Part shown: positions 28,250-39,362 of the stretch, piece after piece
Numbering within the stretch: the stretch's first letter is position 1
Layout: the number at the start of each line of letters is the position of its first letter
Assembly: GCA_003134075.1 (NCBI GenBank)
Contig: PLAI01000246.1
Location: 1 to 42,396 of the forward strand
Reading direction: 5' to 3'
From: Methylocystaceae bacterium
GTDB lineage: Bacteria > Pseudomonadota > Alphaproteobacteria > Rhizobiales > Beijerinckiaceae
DNA length: 42,396 nt
Program-made: the position numbers and the translations under genes
The notes under the pieces: generated by a model
Told to the model about the DNA's origin: nothing
The model's input: only the letters and a program-made list of their open reading frames with translations
The model's database searches: none

Positions 28250-30076
28250 TCACATCGGTTTCGAGGCGAGTTCCGAAACGCTCTCGCGCCGGGGCATGGC
28301 GCGATCCCGCCTTCCATTCGGAAGCGACTCTTTTCCCGTGGCGGATGGTTCGCGTTCGTCCCTACCGATAACCCTCGCCAACAGACGCCTGAACATTCCG
28401 CGCGCGCCGCGCGTCGCGAACACGTGATCCGCGCCCTGAACCATCTCTATCTCCAAACCCTTGGGCAGGCTGGCCATATTGGCCGCGGCCATGTGTTCGG
28501 CGAAGATTTCCCGCGCGGAATCCGAGGCGCCGAGAACGAGAAGAGTCTGGCAACCGCGCTCGCCCAGCGCCGACAATTCGATTTCGAGGCGGCTTCTTGG
28601 AATAGAAAGCCTCGGGAATCGCGACGTCAGCGCCTTTTTGCCTCGCGCGGCTATTTCGCCAAGGATCGACAGCAAGGCGCCAAGGTCCACCTGCCCTTCG
28701 ACGACGCGTCGCCACGCGTCGACGCTGAGCGCCTTCGCGAGATAGGTGGAAGTGGAGCTGAACGTGCCCTGTCGGGCGTCCGCGAGCTGTTCGCTCGAAA
28801 GAGGAAGCCAGAATTGCGGATTGACGAGCAAAAGCCGCTTGATGCGAACGTCCTTCAAGGCGGCGCGGAACGCGAGAAACGCGCCGCTGCAGACGCCGGC
28901 CGCGCTAATGTCGCCAAACCCCGCGGCCTCCAACGCATCAATGGCCCGCGAAACATCCGCGGCGCGCTCTTCGTGATGAATGACGGCGAGCGGCCCTTCC
29001 GGCAGCCAATCCGAATCGCCGATCCCTAAGCAATCCATCCGCAAGGTCGCATGGCCCTCTCCCGCGAGCAAACGGGCATGTTCGACCATGGTGCGTCCGG
29101 AGCCGATGTGATGATTGGCGCCCGTGTTCAGCAATATCATGGCCGAGCGTCCGCGCGCTTTTGTCTTGGTTCTCGGACGGCAAAGGACGCCAACCAGCCT
29201 GTCCGCCTCCCCAAAGCGCAGGACGGATTCCACGAAGTGTTCCGTTTCGATCCGACGCGTGGCGACGATCGCGCGGGCTTGTCCCTCCCGGGCTCCCTCT
29301 CGCGCCCAGTCGACGATGGATTGGATATCCTCCAGCGGAGCGGGCGTTGGAATGCTCGACGGGCGCCACGCGCCCACCTCGGATAATTGCGAGCGCACGA
29401 CCGCGCAGCCAAGCGACTTTAGCTTTTCCGCGAATGCGTCGTAGCGACCAGAGCCGGGTTCCCCGACGATCAAAATCCGCCGCGCGGGCGGTCGCGCGAC
29501 CGACTGGAGATCGATCTTCATGATCGCGTCGATGGCGTCGCGATCGAACTCGAAGCCTTCGATCGAAATGCGGTCGGCGCTGAAGTCCTCGATGGTGTTG
29601 GCGCCGCCCCGCGCGGCGATGACCTTCGCCAGCGCTTTTTGTTCGAGCAAGAACGACTTCCCGCGAAGGACCGGCGTAACGAGCGCGAGGCTGTCAACGG
29701 CGTTGTCCGCGAGCGCCGCCTCCAGCGCGAAGGCCGCTCCGAGCCTCAGCCCGATCAGCGCGACTTCGCTCACGCCGGTGTGTTCCCGCAGGAATTCCGC
29801 CGCTTGGCGAATCGACGAGATCGAGGCTTCGGTCGCGCCGGGGCCGCCGCCGTCGCCGAGCGAATCGCCGCAACCGGGATAGTCGAAGCGGAGCGTCGGC
29901 GCCCCTCCGGCGACGAGACGATCCGCAAGTACGCGCCAACTCTGGTGGGTTCCGAGCGCCTCATAGCCCGAAGCCGCGCAAAGCACGACGCCGCGGCCGC
30001 CGCCGGCCGCCTGGTGCAGCCATCCAAAACAGCCCCCAAAAGCGACGGGCGTCATGCTGATCAAAGTGTCCTCCAT
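28250..30076 (-). CDS. Tandem alpha/beta-hydrolase protein
   Basis: About 608 residues with two alpha/beta-hydrolase domains in one chain and no signal peptide. Domain 1 (about residues 10-235) has the oxyanion-side GFD-like segment RFDYPGCGDSLG, but its nucleophile elbow reads GLRLG (residues 109-113) with Arg111 in place of Ser, so it is probably non-catalytic. Domain 2 (about 290-570) has RMDCLGIGDS, a nucleophile elbow GVCSG with Cys396, and a late GADHVFA that could supply the histidine. The pattern resembles hydrolases associated with exosortase or polysaccharide loci, but none of those genes are here. The start is uncertain: ATG 30076, TTG 30064 (GGAGG five bases upstream) or ATG 30055 are all in frame. 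Confidence 0.75.
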   Translation of the reverse strand: MEDTLISMTPVAFGGCFGWLHQAAGGGRGVVLCAASGYEALGTHQSWRVLADRLVAGGAPTLRFDYPGCGDSLGDGGGPGATEASISSIRQAAEFLREHTGVSEVALIGLRLGAAFALEAALADNAVDSLALVTPVLRGKSFLLEQKALAKVIAARGGANTIEDFSADRISIEGFEFDRDAIDAIMKIDLQSVARPPARRILIVGEPGSGRYDAFAEKLKSLGCAVVRSQLSEVGAWRPSSIPTPAPLEDIQSIVDWAREGAREGQARAIVATRRIETEHFVESVLRFGEADRLVGVLCRPRTKTKARGRSAMILLNTGANHHIGSGRTMVEHARLLAGEGHATLRMDCLGIGDSDWLPEGPLAVIHHEERAADVSRAIDALEAAGFGDISAAGVCSGAFLAFRAALKDVRIKRLLLVNPQFWLPLSSEQLADARQGTFSSTSTYLAKALSVDAWRRVVEGQVDLGALLSILGEIAARGKKALTSRFPRLSIPRSRLEIELSALGERGCQTLLVLGASDSAREIFAEHMAAANMASLPKGLEIEMVQGADHVFATRGARGMFRRLLARVIGRDEREPSATGKESLPNGRRDRAMPRRESVSELASKPM

Positions 30077-30218
30077 CAAAACTCGACACCCGGAAGCGCC
30101 GCGGCCCATTCAAATAGCGCGACCTTGAACCGAGGCGGCTCGGCCGTCCCAATTTGAGACAGCGGCCTCACTCTTCGAAACCTGTAGGAAAAATCGTGCC
30201 GGCGAGGCCGCGACCGCG

Positions 30219-31313
30219 TTAAGACCCGCGCCGGGAAAACCGCCAATCCGGCCGCGCGGCTTTGATCAGCATCACTTCCGCGAGCGACTGCGGCGTGATG
30301 AGACCCTTGAAGACGCCATCCGCGCCGACGACGCCGACCGCCGAGGCTTCGCCGAGCTTCTCCATCGCCTTGTCGAGCGTTTCGGCTGGATCGACTGTCG
30401 CGATCTCGCCATGGGCGAAGGGCGCGACCCGCGCGCCGGCTTCGCCGGTTTTGATCGCCTCCACAATATCGGACCGGGACATCACGCCCAAAAACGTTCC
30501 GGAACCGTCGACGAACGGAAAGCTTTCCTGCGACGTGGCGAGGAGAATGTCGGCCGCTTCCCCGATGGTGGCATCGTGGCCGATCGTCGCCATGCGCGTC
30601 TCCATGGCGTCGGCCACCTTAATGTGGCGCGTCGCCTCCGACACAAAGCTCATTTGCGCCTCGCCTGTCGCGGCGAAAAAGACAAAAAAGGCGATGAACA
30701 CCAGCATCGGATTGCCAAACAGGCCGACGAAGCCGAGCACCAAGGCGAAAGCCTGACCTATCAGCGCGGCGATGCGCGTCGCGCGCTCCTGCCCGAGCCA
30801 CATCGCCAGGGCCGCGCGCAGCACCCTGCCCCCGTCCATCGGAAAAGCAGGAACCAAATTGAACAGGCCGAGAAAGAGATTGGCGGCCGCGAGCCGCTCG
30901 ATCGCGCCGATCGCGGGGTCGTCGAGATGGGTGATCGAGCTCGGCGCGATCGCGCCGACGCCCAGCAGCAGCGCCGCCGCGATCACGAAATTCACGGCGG
31001 GGCCAGCGAGCGCGATCAGCAGCTCTTGATAGGGCTTGTCCGGCATTTTGTTGAGGTCGGCGACGCCGCCGATCGGCAGGAGGGTGACCTCCTTCGAGAC
31101 GATGCCGAACCGCCGCGCGACGAGGATATGGCCGAATTCATGCAGCACGACGCAGACGAAAATCGCCACGATGAACAGCACGCTGTCGCGCGCGGCGATG
31201 GCTCCGCCGTGTTGATAGGCGGAAAATCCAATCCAGGCCAGAAGCAGCAGGAAGGTGAGGTGAACGCGGACCGCCGTCCCGCCGAAACGGCCAATTGTGA
31301 TGGACCAACCCAT
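30219..31313 (-). CDS. Site-2 protease (M50) with CBS domains
   Basis: Integral-membrane zinc metalloprotease of 364 residues, of the SpoIVFB/Rv2625-like group with a C-terminal CBS pair. The zinc motif HEFGH is at residues 58-62 within a hydrophobic helix (CVVLHEFGHILVARR). The third ligand is in NLVPAFPMDGGR. About six hydrophobic segments precede residue 225. The C-terminal part (about 230-350) shows two CBS repeats, for example SFPFVDGSGTFLGVMSRSDI and AVGVVGADGVFKGLITPQS, which in relatives sense nucleotides. The substrate is unknown. It is divergent from the copper cassette, and no anti-sigma factor target is encoded next to it. Confidence 0.92.
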   Translation of the reverse strand: MGWSITIGRFGGTAVRVHLTFLLLLAWIGFSAYQHGGAIAARDSVLFIVAIFVCVVLHEFGHILVARRFGIVSKEVTLLPIGGVADLNKMPDKPYQELLIALAGPAVNFVIAAALLLGVGAIAPSSITHLDDPAIGAIERLAAANLFLGLFNLVPAFPMDGGRVLRAALAMWLGQERATRIAALIGQAFALVLGFVGLFGNPMLVFIAFFVFFAATGEAQMSFVSEATRHIKVADAMETRMATIGHDATIGEAADILLATSQESFPFVDGSGTFLGVMSRSDIVEAIKTGEAGARVAPFAHGEIATVDPAETLDKAMEKLGEASAVGVVGADGVFKGLITPQSLAEVMLIKAARPDWRFSRRGS

Positions 31314-31517
31314 GACGAACCGCCATTGCTCGGACGAACGATATGTAGAACCCGACTCTCGCTTATTTCAACGTCCTCGGCAACGCCGACACCTCACGGG
31401 CCGAGTCCAGGAACGCCGCGCGGAGCAGGCGCCACAGACATTGTTTCGCCACGATCGATAATCTAAGGTGGTGCAAGCTCCCTCGGATTCGCCTGCGGAT
31501 TGGAACATTTGTCCTCA

Positions 31518-31931
31518 ATGGCCGCCTGGTTCGTTCACAAGATGCGTCTTGCGGGCGCGATCGCCACGATCGCGCTCTACGCATTTTGCGCGACCCAGAC
31601 CCCGGCGACGGCCTCAACGATTCATTGTTCTTCGCACCCGTGTCACGAGATCGTCCAATCGGACGCCGACGGCTCAAGCAGCCATCACTTCCATGACGGC
31701 GCGGCCCCGACAGGCGGCATGGCGAAAGCGGACCTTGGCGGTGAAGGAAAGGCCAAAAGTCACGCCGATCCCGGCTGCCAGTTCTCCTGTTCCGCTGGCC
31801 TATCCCCGGACGCCGCTCCCGTGATGGCGCGGACGTCGGAAGTTTCCGTCGCATTCGGAGCGCTGGCTCGCGACCCCGATAGCCGCTCGCCCGAACGGCT
31901 CGTCCGACCGCCCAGAATCCCTTTCGTATAA
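31518..31931 (+). CDS. Secreted His/Cys-rich protein heading the copper cassette
   Basis: A 137-residue product with an N-terminal signal sequence (MRLAGAIATIALYAFCATQ, then PATA) and a mature part rich in potential metal ligands: STIHCSSHPCHEIVQ, SSSHHFHDG, and CQFSC. The C-terminus ends SPERLVRPPRIPFV; similar RPP endings occur in small proteins of metal-resistance operons. I do not assign a family. ATG 31518 is preferred over TTG 31500; neither has a strong Shine-Dalgarno, and a start at the later Met (MRLAGA) is possible. It is 64 bases ahead of the next gene, on the strand of the multicopper oxidase operon, which suggests periplasmic copper binding (inference). Confidence 0.65.
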   Translation: MAAWFVHKMRLAGAIATIALYAFCATQTPATASTIHCSSHPCHEIVQSDADGSSSHHFHDGAAPTGGMAKADLGGEGKAKSHADPGCQFSCSAGLSPDAAPVMARTSEVSVAFGALARDPDSRSPERLVRPPRIPFV

Positions 31932-31995
31932 TGACTCCACGCGCATCGGCGACTTCGCCGCGCGCATAAGATCATTCCATGCGTCGAGGGACTTC

Positions 31996-32166
31996 ATGTC
32001 TTCGCATCATCAAGCTCGCGCGACCTTTTTCACGGGATCGCGGCTGGCTCCAGGCGTCAACCTGATAATCTTCGTTTCGCTCGCCATCGTCTTGTGCGCC
32101 GCTCGACCGGCGGCCCCCTTCGCGGGCGTCGATGCCGCTGGCGGGGCGTCGGAGTCGGCGCGATGA
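31996..32166 (+). CDS. 56-residue membrane micro-protein
   Basis: A short ORF of 56 residues beginning MSSHHQARATFFTG. One hydrophobic helix is visible (VNLIIFVSLAIVLCA), and the tail is Ala/Gly-rich. GAGGGAC lies five bases before ATG 31996, and the stop overlaps the next start as ATGA (32163-32166), the same arrangement as at the following junction. These two facts support real translation and coupling to the TolC-like gene. The function is unknown; the N-terminal HH pair and one cysteine could bind copper, but this is speculation. Confidence 0.65.
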   Translation: MSSHHQARATFFTGSRLAPGVNLIIFVSLAIVLCAARPAAPFAGVDAAGGASESAR

Positions 32167-33635
32167 CGTCTGCGCCTCCATGCGCGCTCGGACGCCAATG
32201 GGCATCTCGCGTGACGCTACCGCTCGCGCTAGCCCTTGTCGCCGCGCTTCTATCGGCCTGTGCTTCCTTCTCGCCGGACGGAGGCGTCGACCTCGCCGCC
32301 GATGTGGCGAGGCGAGAACTGGGGCAGGACGCCGTGGCGATTCGAACGCCCGAGGATGCGGCGGCCGCGAAGGAACGCGTCGGGCGTTTGCTGAAGCGGC
32401 CGCTGAACGCCAATGGCGCGGTGGAAGTCGCCCTGCGCTCGAATCGGGGTCTGCAAGCGGCCTATAACCGGCTCGGGATCGCGGAAGCGATCATGGTGCG
32501 GGAGAGCCTTCCGCCCAATCCCAACATTTCCCTCGGCGGGGTCGCGGGCCCGCTGTCATCGGAAATCGAGGGCACCATCGCCGCCGACATCCTCGCCTTG
32601 GCGACCCTGCCGGCGCGCGCCGACATCGCCGCCGACCGCTTCGAGGCGGCGCGACTGGAGGCGGCCGAAGCGACCTTGAGCGTCGCGACGCAGGCGCGTC
32701 GGGCGTACTACCGGGCCGTCGGCGCGCGCGAACTGGTCCGTGTCATGGAACAGGCGGAAGCGGCGGCGGCGACCGCGGCGAAACTCTCCCGCGAACTCGG
32801 CGAAACCGGCGCGATGCCCAAGCTCGATCAGGCCCGTGACCAGCTTTTCCATGCCGAGATGGCCGCCAAGCTCGCGAGCGCCCGCCAAAGCGCGTCCAGC
32901 GAGCGCGAGCGGCTTGTCCGCGCGCTGGGCCTTTGGGGAGCCGATCTTTCTTTCGTCCTGCCGGACGCGCTGCCGAACCCGCCGGCGCATATTCGCGACA
33001 TGCCCAAGGTCGAACAGGAGGCGGTCGAACGCCGCATCGATCTCCAAATCGCGCGAAAGAAACTCGACGCGCTCGCCAAGTCCCTCGGACTCGCCCAGTC
33101 GACGCGATATGTCGATCTTTTCCAGCTATCGGGACAGGGTTTGATCACGCGGGAAAACGTCAATGGCGACAAGGTCACGTTCAACACCGCCGGCGCCGGC
33201 GGGGCGATCGAAATTCCGATCTTCGACCTTGGCGAAACGCGCGTGCGCGAATCCGAGCAGCGCTGGCTCGAGGCTGTAAATCTTCTGGCCCAGAAGGCCG
33301 TCGAGGTTCGATCGGAGGCGCGCGAAGCCTATCTCGCCTACCGCGCGACTCACGACATCGCCCGCCATCATCAGCGCGAAATCATGCCGTTGCACGCCAT
33401 CATCAGCGACGAAACCCTGCGGCGCTACAACACGATGATCGTCGACGTGTTCGCCCTGCTCGAGGACGCGCGGCGCCGCGTCCTCGCGAACGGCGCGGCG
33501 GTCGAGGCCAAGCAGGATTTCTGGCTCGCCGACATCGATCTGCGGGCCGCCGTCGCGGGAGGAGGCGTGGCGCGCTCAAGGGACGACAAGCCTTCATCCC
33601 CATCGATCGCCGAAACCGGAGCCGAACGACCATGA
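32163..33635 (+). CDS. TolC-family outer-membrane efflux lipoprotein
   Basis: Outer-membrane factor of 490 residues. A lipoprotein signal is visible (LPLALALVAALLSAC, lipobox LSAC). The rest shows the TolC/OEP duplicated helical pattern, for example VEVALRSNRGLQAAYNRLGI and QTARYVDLF-like repeats separated by long Ala/Arg/Glu helices. ATG 32163 overlaps the stop of the preceding micro-protein, and the end overlaps the multicopper oxidase start (ATGA). No RND pump or membrane-fusion partner is encoded next to it. Its partner must be elsewhere, or it serves the oxidase in another way. Copper involvement is inferred from the neighbours. Confidence 0.9.
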   Translation: MTSAPPCALGRQWASRVTLPLALALVAALLSACASFSPDGGVDLAADVARRELGQDAVAIRTPEDAAAAKERVGRLLKRPLNANGAVEVALRSNRGLQAAYNRLGIAEAIMVRESLPPNPNISLGGVAGPLSSEIEGTIAADILALATLPARADIAADRFEAARLEAAEATLSVATQARRAYYRAVGARELVRVMEQAEAAAATAAKLSRELGETGAMPKLDQARDQLFHAEMAAKLASARQSASSERERLVRALGLWGADLSFVLPDALPNPPAHIRDMPKVEQEAVERRIDLQIARKKLDALAKSLGLAQSTRYVDLFQLSGQGLITRENVNGDKVTFNTAGAGGAIEIPIFDLGETRVRESEQRWLEAVNLLAQKAVEVRSEAREAYLAYRATHDIARHHQREIMPLHAIISDETLRRYNTMIVDVFALLEDARRRVLANGAAVEAKQDFWLADIDLRAAVAGGGVARSRDDKPSSPSIAETGAERP

Positions 33636-35008
33636 TGTCGAGAAGAAGCGTGATCAAATCAGTCGCGGCTTTCGCGAGCCTCGCCTCGGTGGGCGGACGC
33701 GTTGAGGCGGCGGCCATTCCCGAGGCGCCGCGCATGACGTCAGCCGCGACACAACCGCCGACGTTCCCATCGAGCGGCCCGGCGTACCAGCCCGTCGTGA
33801 CGCTAAACGGCTGGTCGCTGCCGTGGCGCATGAACGACGGCTGGAAGGAGTTCCACCTCGTCGCCGAGCCCGTCACGCGCGAAATGGCGCCCGGCATGAC
33901 GGCGCGTCTTTGGGGCTATAACGGAACCTCGCCCGGTCCGACGATCGAGACAGTGGAAGGCGACAAGGTTCGCGTCTTCGTCACCAACAAATTGCCCGAA
34001 CATACGGCCGTCCACTGGCATGGAATCCTGCTGCCCGCCGGCATGGACGGCGTCGGCGGCGTCACGCAGCCGCATATTCCGCCGAACAAGACCTTCGTCT
34101 ATGAATTCGAGACGAAGGAAAGCGGCAGCTTCATGTATCACCCGCATTCCGACGAGATGACGCAGATGGCCATGGGCATGATGGGCATGTTCGTCGTGCA
34201 TCCGCGCGACCAGAAATTCATGCGCGTCGACCGCGACTTCGTGTTCCTGATGAGCGCCTTTCGCATCGACCCCGGCGCCTCTCTCCCTCAAGTCGCCGAA
34301 ATGACCGACTTCAACATCTGGACATGGAACAGCCGGGTTTTTCCCGGCATCGACCCCATGCCGGCGCGGCGCGGCGACCGCGTTCGGCTGCGCATCGCCA
34401 ATCTGTCAATGACCAACCATCCGGTCCACATGCATGGCCATCATTTCTCCGTGACCGGAACGGACGGCGGCTGGATTCCCGAGGCGGCGCGTTGGCCGGA
34501 GGCGACGACCGACGTGCCCGTCGGCGTGATCCGCGCGATTGAATTCGTCGCCGACAACCCCGGCGACTGGCCGATCCATTGCCACAAGTCGCATCACACG
34601 ATGAACGCCATGGGCCACGCCAACCGCAACTTCATCGGCGCCAGCCAGAAACGCGATCTCGTCAAGGCGATCGGCAAGCTCGCGCCGGGATATATGCCGA
34701 TGGGCGATGCCGGCATGGCCGACATGGGGGAAATGGCGATGCCCGGTCCCGCCAACACGCTGCCGATGATGTCGGGCGAGGGTCAGTTCGGTCCCGCGGA
34801 GATGGGCGGCATGTTCGCGCTGATCAAGGTGAGGGAAGATCTCGCGGCCAATGATTACCGCGATCCCGGTCAATACCAGCACCCCGCGGGCACCGTCGCG
34901 CACGAGGTTGGGACGGAAGGCGCCAATACGCCAGAGAAAGGCGGAGCGGCCGACGCGATGTCGCCGGCGGCTGGTTCAGCGGGCGGCGCGCATATGCATC
35001 ATCATTGA
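33632..35008 (+). CDS. Two-domain multicopper oxidase (copper tolerance)
   Basis: Periplasmic multicopper oxidase of 458 residues, likely oxidising Cu(I). The N-terminus MMSRRSVIKSVAAFASLASV looks like a twin-arginine signal, consistent with export of a folded cuproprotein. Copper ligands: HWHG (residues 128-131), YHPHSDE (170-172), HPVHMHGHHF (263-270) and HCHKSHHTMNAM (316-327), the last giving the type 1 site with a Met axial ligand. With only about 330 residues from start to the last motif, it lacks the middle cupredoxin domain of CopA (about 600 residues). A Met-rich and finally HMHHH tail of about 120 residues follows. It is translationally coupled to the TolC-like gene and converges on gyrB with a seven-base gap. 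Confidence 0.93.
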   Translation: MMSRRSVIKSVAAFASLASVGGRVEAAAIPEAPRMTSAATQPPTFPSSGPAYQPVVTLNGWSLPWRMNDGWKEFHLVAEPVTREMAPGMTARLWGYNGTSPGPTIETVEGDKVRVFVTNKLPEHTAVHWHGILLPAGMDGVGGVTQPHIPPNKTFVYEFETKESGSFMYHPHSDEMTQMAMGMMGMFVVHPRDQKFMRVDRDFVFLMSAFRIDPGASLPQVAEMTDFNIWTWNSRVFPGIDPMPARRGDRVRLRIANLSMTNHPVHMHGHHFSVTGTDGGWIPEAARWPEATTDVPVGVIRAIEFVADNPGDWPIHCHKSHHTMNAMGHANRNFIGASQKRDLVKAIGKLAPGYMPMGDAGMADMGEMAMPGPANTLPMMSGEGQFGPAEMGGMFALIKVREDLAANDYRDPGQYQHPAGTVAHEVGTEGANTPEKGGAADAMSPAAGSAGGAHMHHH

Positions 35009-35015
35009 TATCCCA

Positions 35016-37508
<2,493 letters not shown>

Positions 37509-37559
37509 CTACGCCATGACGCGGGGCGATGTTGAAGTTTTGTGACGCCGTGCGCCATC

Positions 37560-39362
37560 TTACCGCAGCGCCTCCTCCAACGCCTCCAGAAACGCCTCGC
37601 CATAGCGGGCGATCTTGCGCTCGCCGACGCCATGAACACGGCGCAAGTCCTCCAGCGTCGCGGGGCGTCTTTCGGCCATGTCGATCAGCGTGCGGTCGGC
37701 GAAGATCATGAAGGCCGGCACGTTTTCCGCTCGGGCGAGGTCGCGCCGCTTGCGTTTTAGCGCGGCCAGCAGGCCGTCCTCCACCGCGTCGAGGGCGGGC
37801 GCGTCGCGCGAAACCCTGGGCTCGCGCGGCTTTATGGGGTCGTCGCGCAGCGCGACTTTTTCGCGACCAAAGAGAATTTCCTCGCCCTTTGGCGTCAGCG
37901 CGAAGCCGCCGTGTTCGGCGCTCGCGCTTTCTAGCGCCCCCACGGCGAAAAGCTGGCGAATGATCGAGCTCCACACTGTTTTGGAATGTTCTTTCCCGGC
38001 GCCAAAGGTCTTGATCGAATCATGGCCGTTGCGCGCTATCGTTTCCGAGGCCGCGCCCGTCAAAATATCGGCGAGATAGGCAGCGCCGAAGCGCTGACCG
38101 GTGCGCGCCGCCGCCGACAGAACCTTTTGCGCCTCGACCGTTCCGTCGCGCACGGCGACCTTGCCGAGGCAAACATCGCAGCGTCCGCAAGCCGGGCTCT
38201 CCTCGTCGAAATAAGCGAGCAGCGTCTGGCGCCGGCAACTTGGCGCCTCGCACAGCGTCGCCAGCGCCGAAAAGCGCGCATGTTCGACGCGGCGGCGTTC
38301 TTCCGGCAGTTCTTTCTGGTCGATCTGGCGGCGGCGAAAGGCCATGTCGTCCAGACCATACAGCGTCAAAGTGTCGGCCGGGAGGCCGTCGCGCCCGGCG
38401 CGGCCGATTTCCTGGTAATAGGACTCGACCGACGACGGCATGTCGGCGTGCGCGAAAAAGCGCACGTCCGGTTTGTTGACGCCCATTCCAAACGCGATTG
38501 TCGCCGCGGCGACGACGCCGTCCTCGCGCAAGAACCGATCCTGATTTCGCGCGCGGACCGCGTGGTCGAGACCGGCGTGATAGGCTATGGCGTCGTGGCC
38601 CTCCGAAACGAAGAAAGCGGCGAGTTGCTCGGTCGCCTTGCGCGAGCCGCAGTAGACGATGCCGCTGTCGCCTTTGTGCCGCGCCAGAAATCGCGACAAC
38701 TGCTTGCGCGGCTGCTCCTTCACCGCGAAGTTCAACTCGATGTTCGGGCGGTCGAAGCTGTGCAGGAAGACCCGGGGCTCCTTGTCGAAAAGCCGGCGGA
38801 CGATGTCGGCGCGCGTCGCCTTGTCCGCCGTCGCGGTGAAGGCGATCACCTGCGCGCCGCCAAGCAATCGCGCGGCGCGGCCTAGCTCACGATACTCCGG
38901 GCGAAAATCATGTCCCCATTCGGAGATGCAGTGCGCTTCGTCGATGGCGAGACGGGCGAGGCGAGCGCCGCGCAACTCGTCGATCAAGCCCTCCATCAGC
39001 AGCCGTTCCGGAGAAACGAACAGCAACCTCAATTCGCCCGCGCGCAAGGCTCGTCGCGCCTGCGCGTTCTCGGCGGCGTCGTTCTGCGAATTCAGCGTCA
39101 TCGCCGCCACGCCCAGCAGCCGCATCTGTTGCACCTGGTCCCGCATCAGGGCGATCAGCGGCGAAACGACCACCGTGAGACGCTCGTCGAGAATGGCGGG
39201 CAATTGGTAGCAAATGGATTTGCCGCTGCCGGTCGGCATGACGGCCAGCACCGGCTCGCCCGCCAGCACGGCGGCGATGATTTCCGCCTGGCCAGGCCGG
39301 AAATCATCGTAGCCGAACACGGATTTCAGCCTTGCGCGGGCGTCTTGGGGGAGGTCTGGCAT
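37560..39362 (-). CDS. recQ: ATP-dependent DNA helicase RecQ
   Basis: 3'-5' DNA helicase of 600 residues acting in recombination and fork repair. The helicase core has the RecQ motif 0 FGYDDFRPGQAEII, Walker A MPTGSGKSICYQ, and AIDEAHCISEWGHDFRPEY. The zinc-binding RQC part has CRRQTLLAYF and CGRCDVC. A C-terminal HRDC domain is visible (RPATLEDLRRVHGVGERKI). ATG 39362 is chosen for its match to the family start; the longer frame to 39419 crosses a perfect 20-bp palindrome just upstream of this ATG, which is better read as an operator. Confidence 0.95.
   Translation of the reverse strand: MPDLPQDARARLKSVFGYDDFRPGQAEIIAAVLAGEPVLAVMPTGSGKSICYQLPAILDERLTVVVSPLIALMRDQVQQMRLLGVAAMTLNSQNDAAENAQARRALRAGELRLLFVSPERLLMEGLIDELRGARLARLAIDEAHCISEWGHDFRPEYRELGRAARLLGGAQVIAFTATADKATRADIVRRLFDKEPRVFLHSFDRPNIELNFAVKEQPRKQLSRFLARHKGDSGIVYCGSRKATEQLAAFFVSEGHDAIAYHAGLDHAVRARNQDRFLREDGVVAAATIAFGMGVNKPDVRFFAHADMPSSVESYYQEIGRAGRDGLPADTLTLYGLDDMAFRRRQIDQKELPEERRRVEHARFSALATLCEAPSCRRQTLLAYFDEESPACGRCDVCLGKVAVRDGTVEAQKVLSAAARTGQRFGAAYLADILTGAASETIARNGHDSIKTFGAGKEHSKTVWSSIIRQLFAVGALESASAEHGGFALTPKGEEILFGREKVALRDDPIKPREPRVSRDAPALDAVEDGLLAALKRKRRDLARAENVPAFMIFADRTLIDMAERRPATLEDLRRVHGVGERKIARYGEAFLEALEEALR

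Noticed and set aside
28090-28317. 75-codon minus frame ending in a hydrophobic stretch
   Set aside because: Overlaps the hydrolase 3' end in another frame, has no ribosome site, and the hydrophobic part lies only at the very end.
28148-29029. Plus-strand frame of 293 codons
   Set aside because: Antisense to the tandem hydrolase, arginine-rich translation without family features; GC-rich shadow frame.
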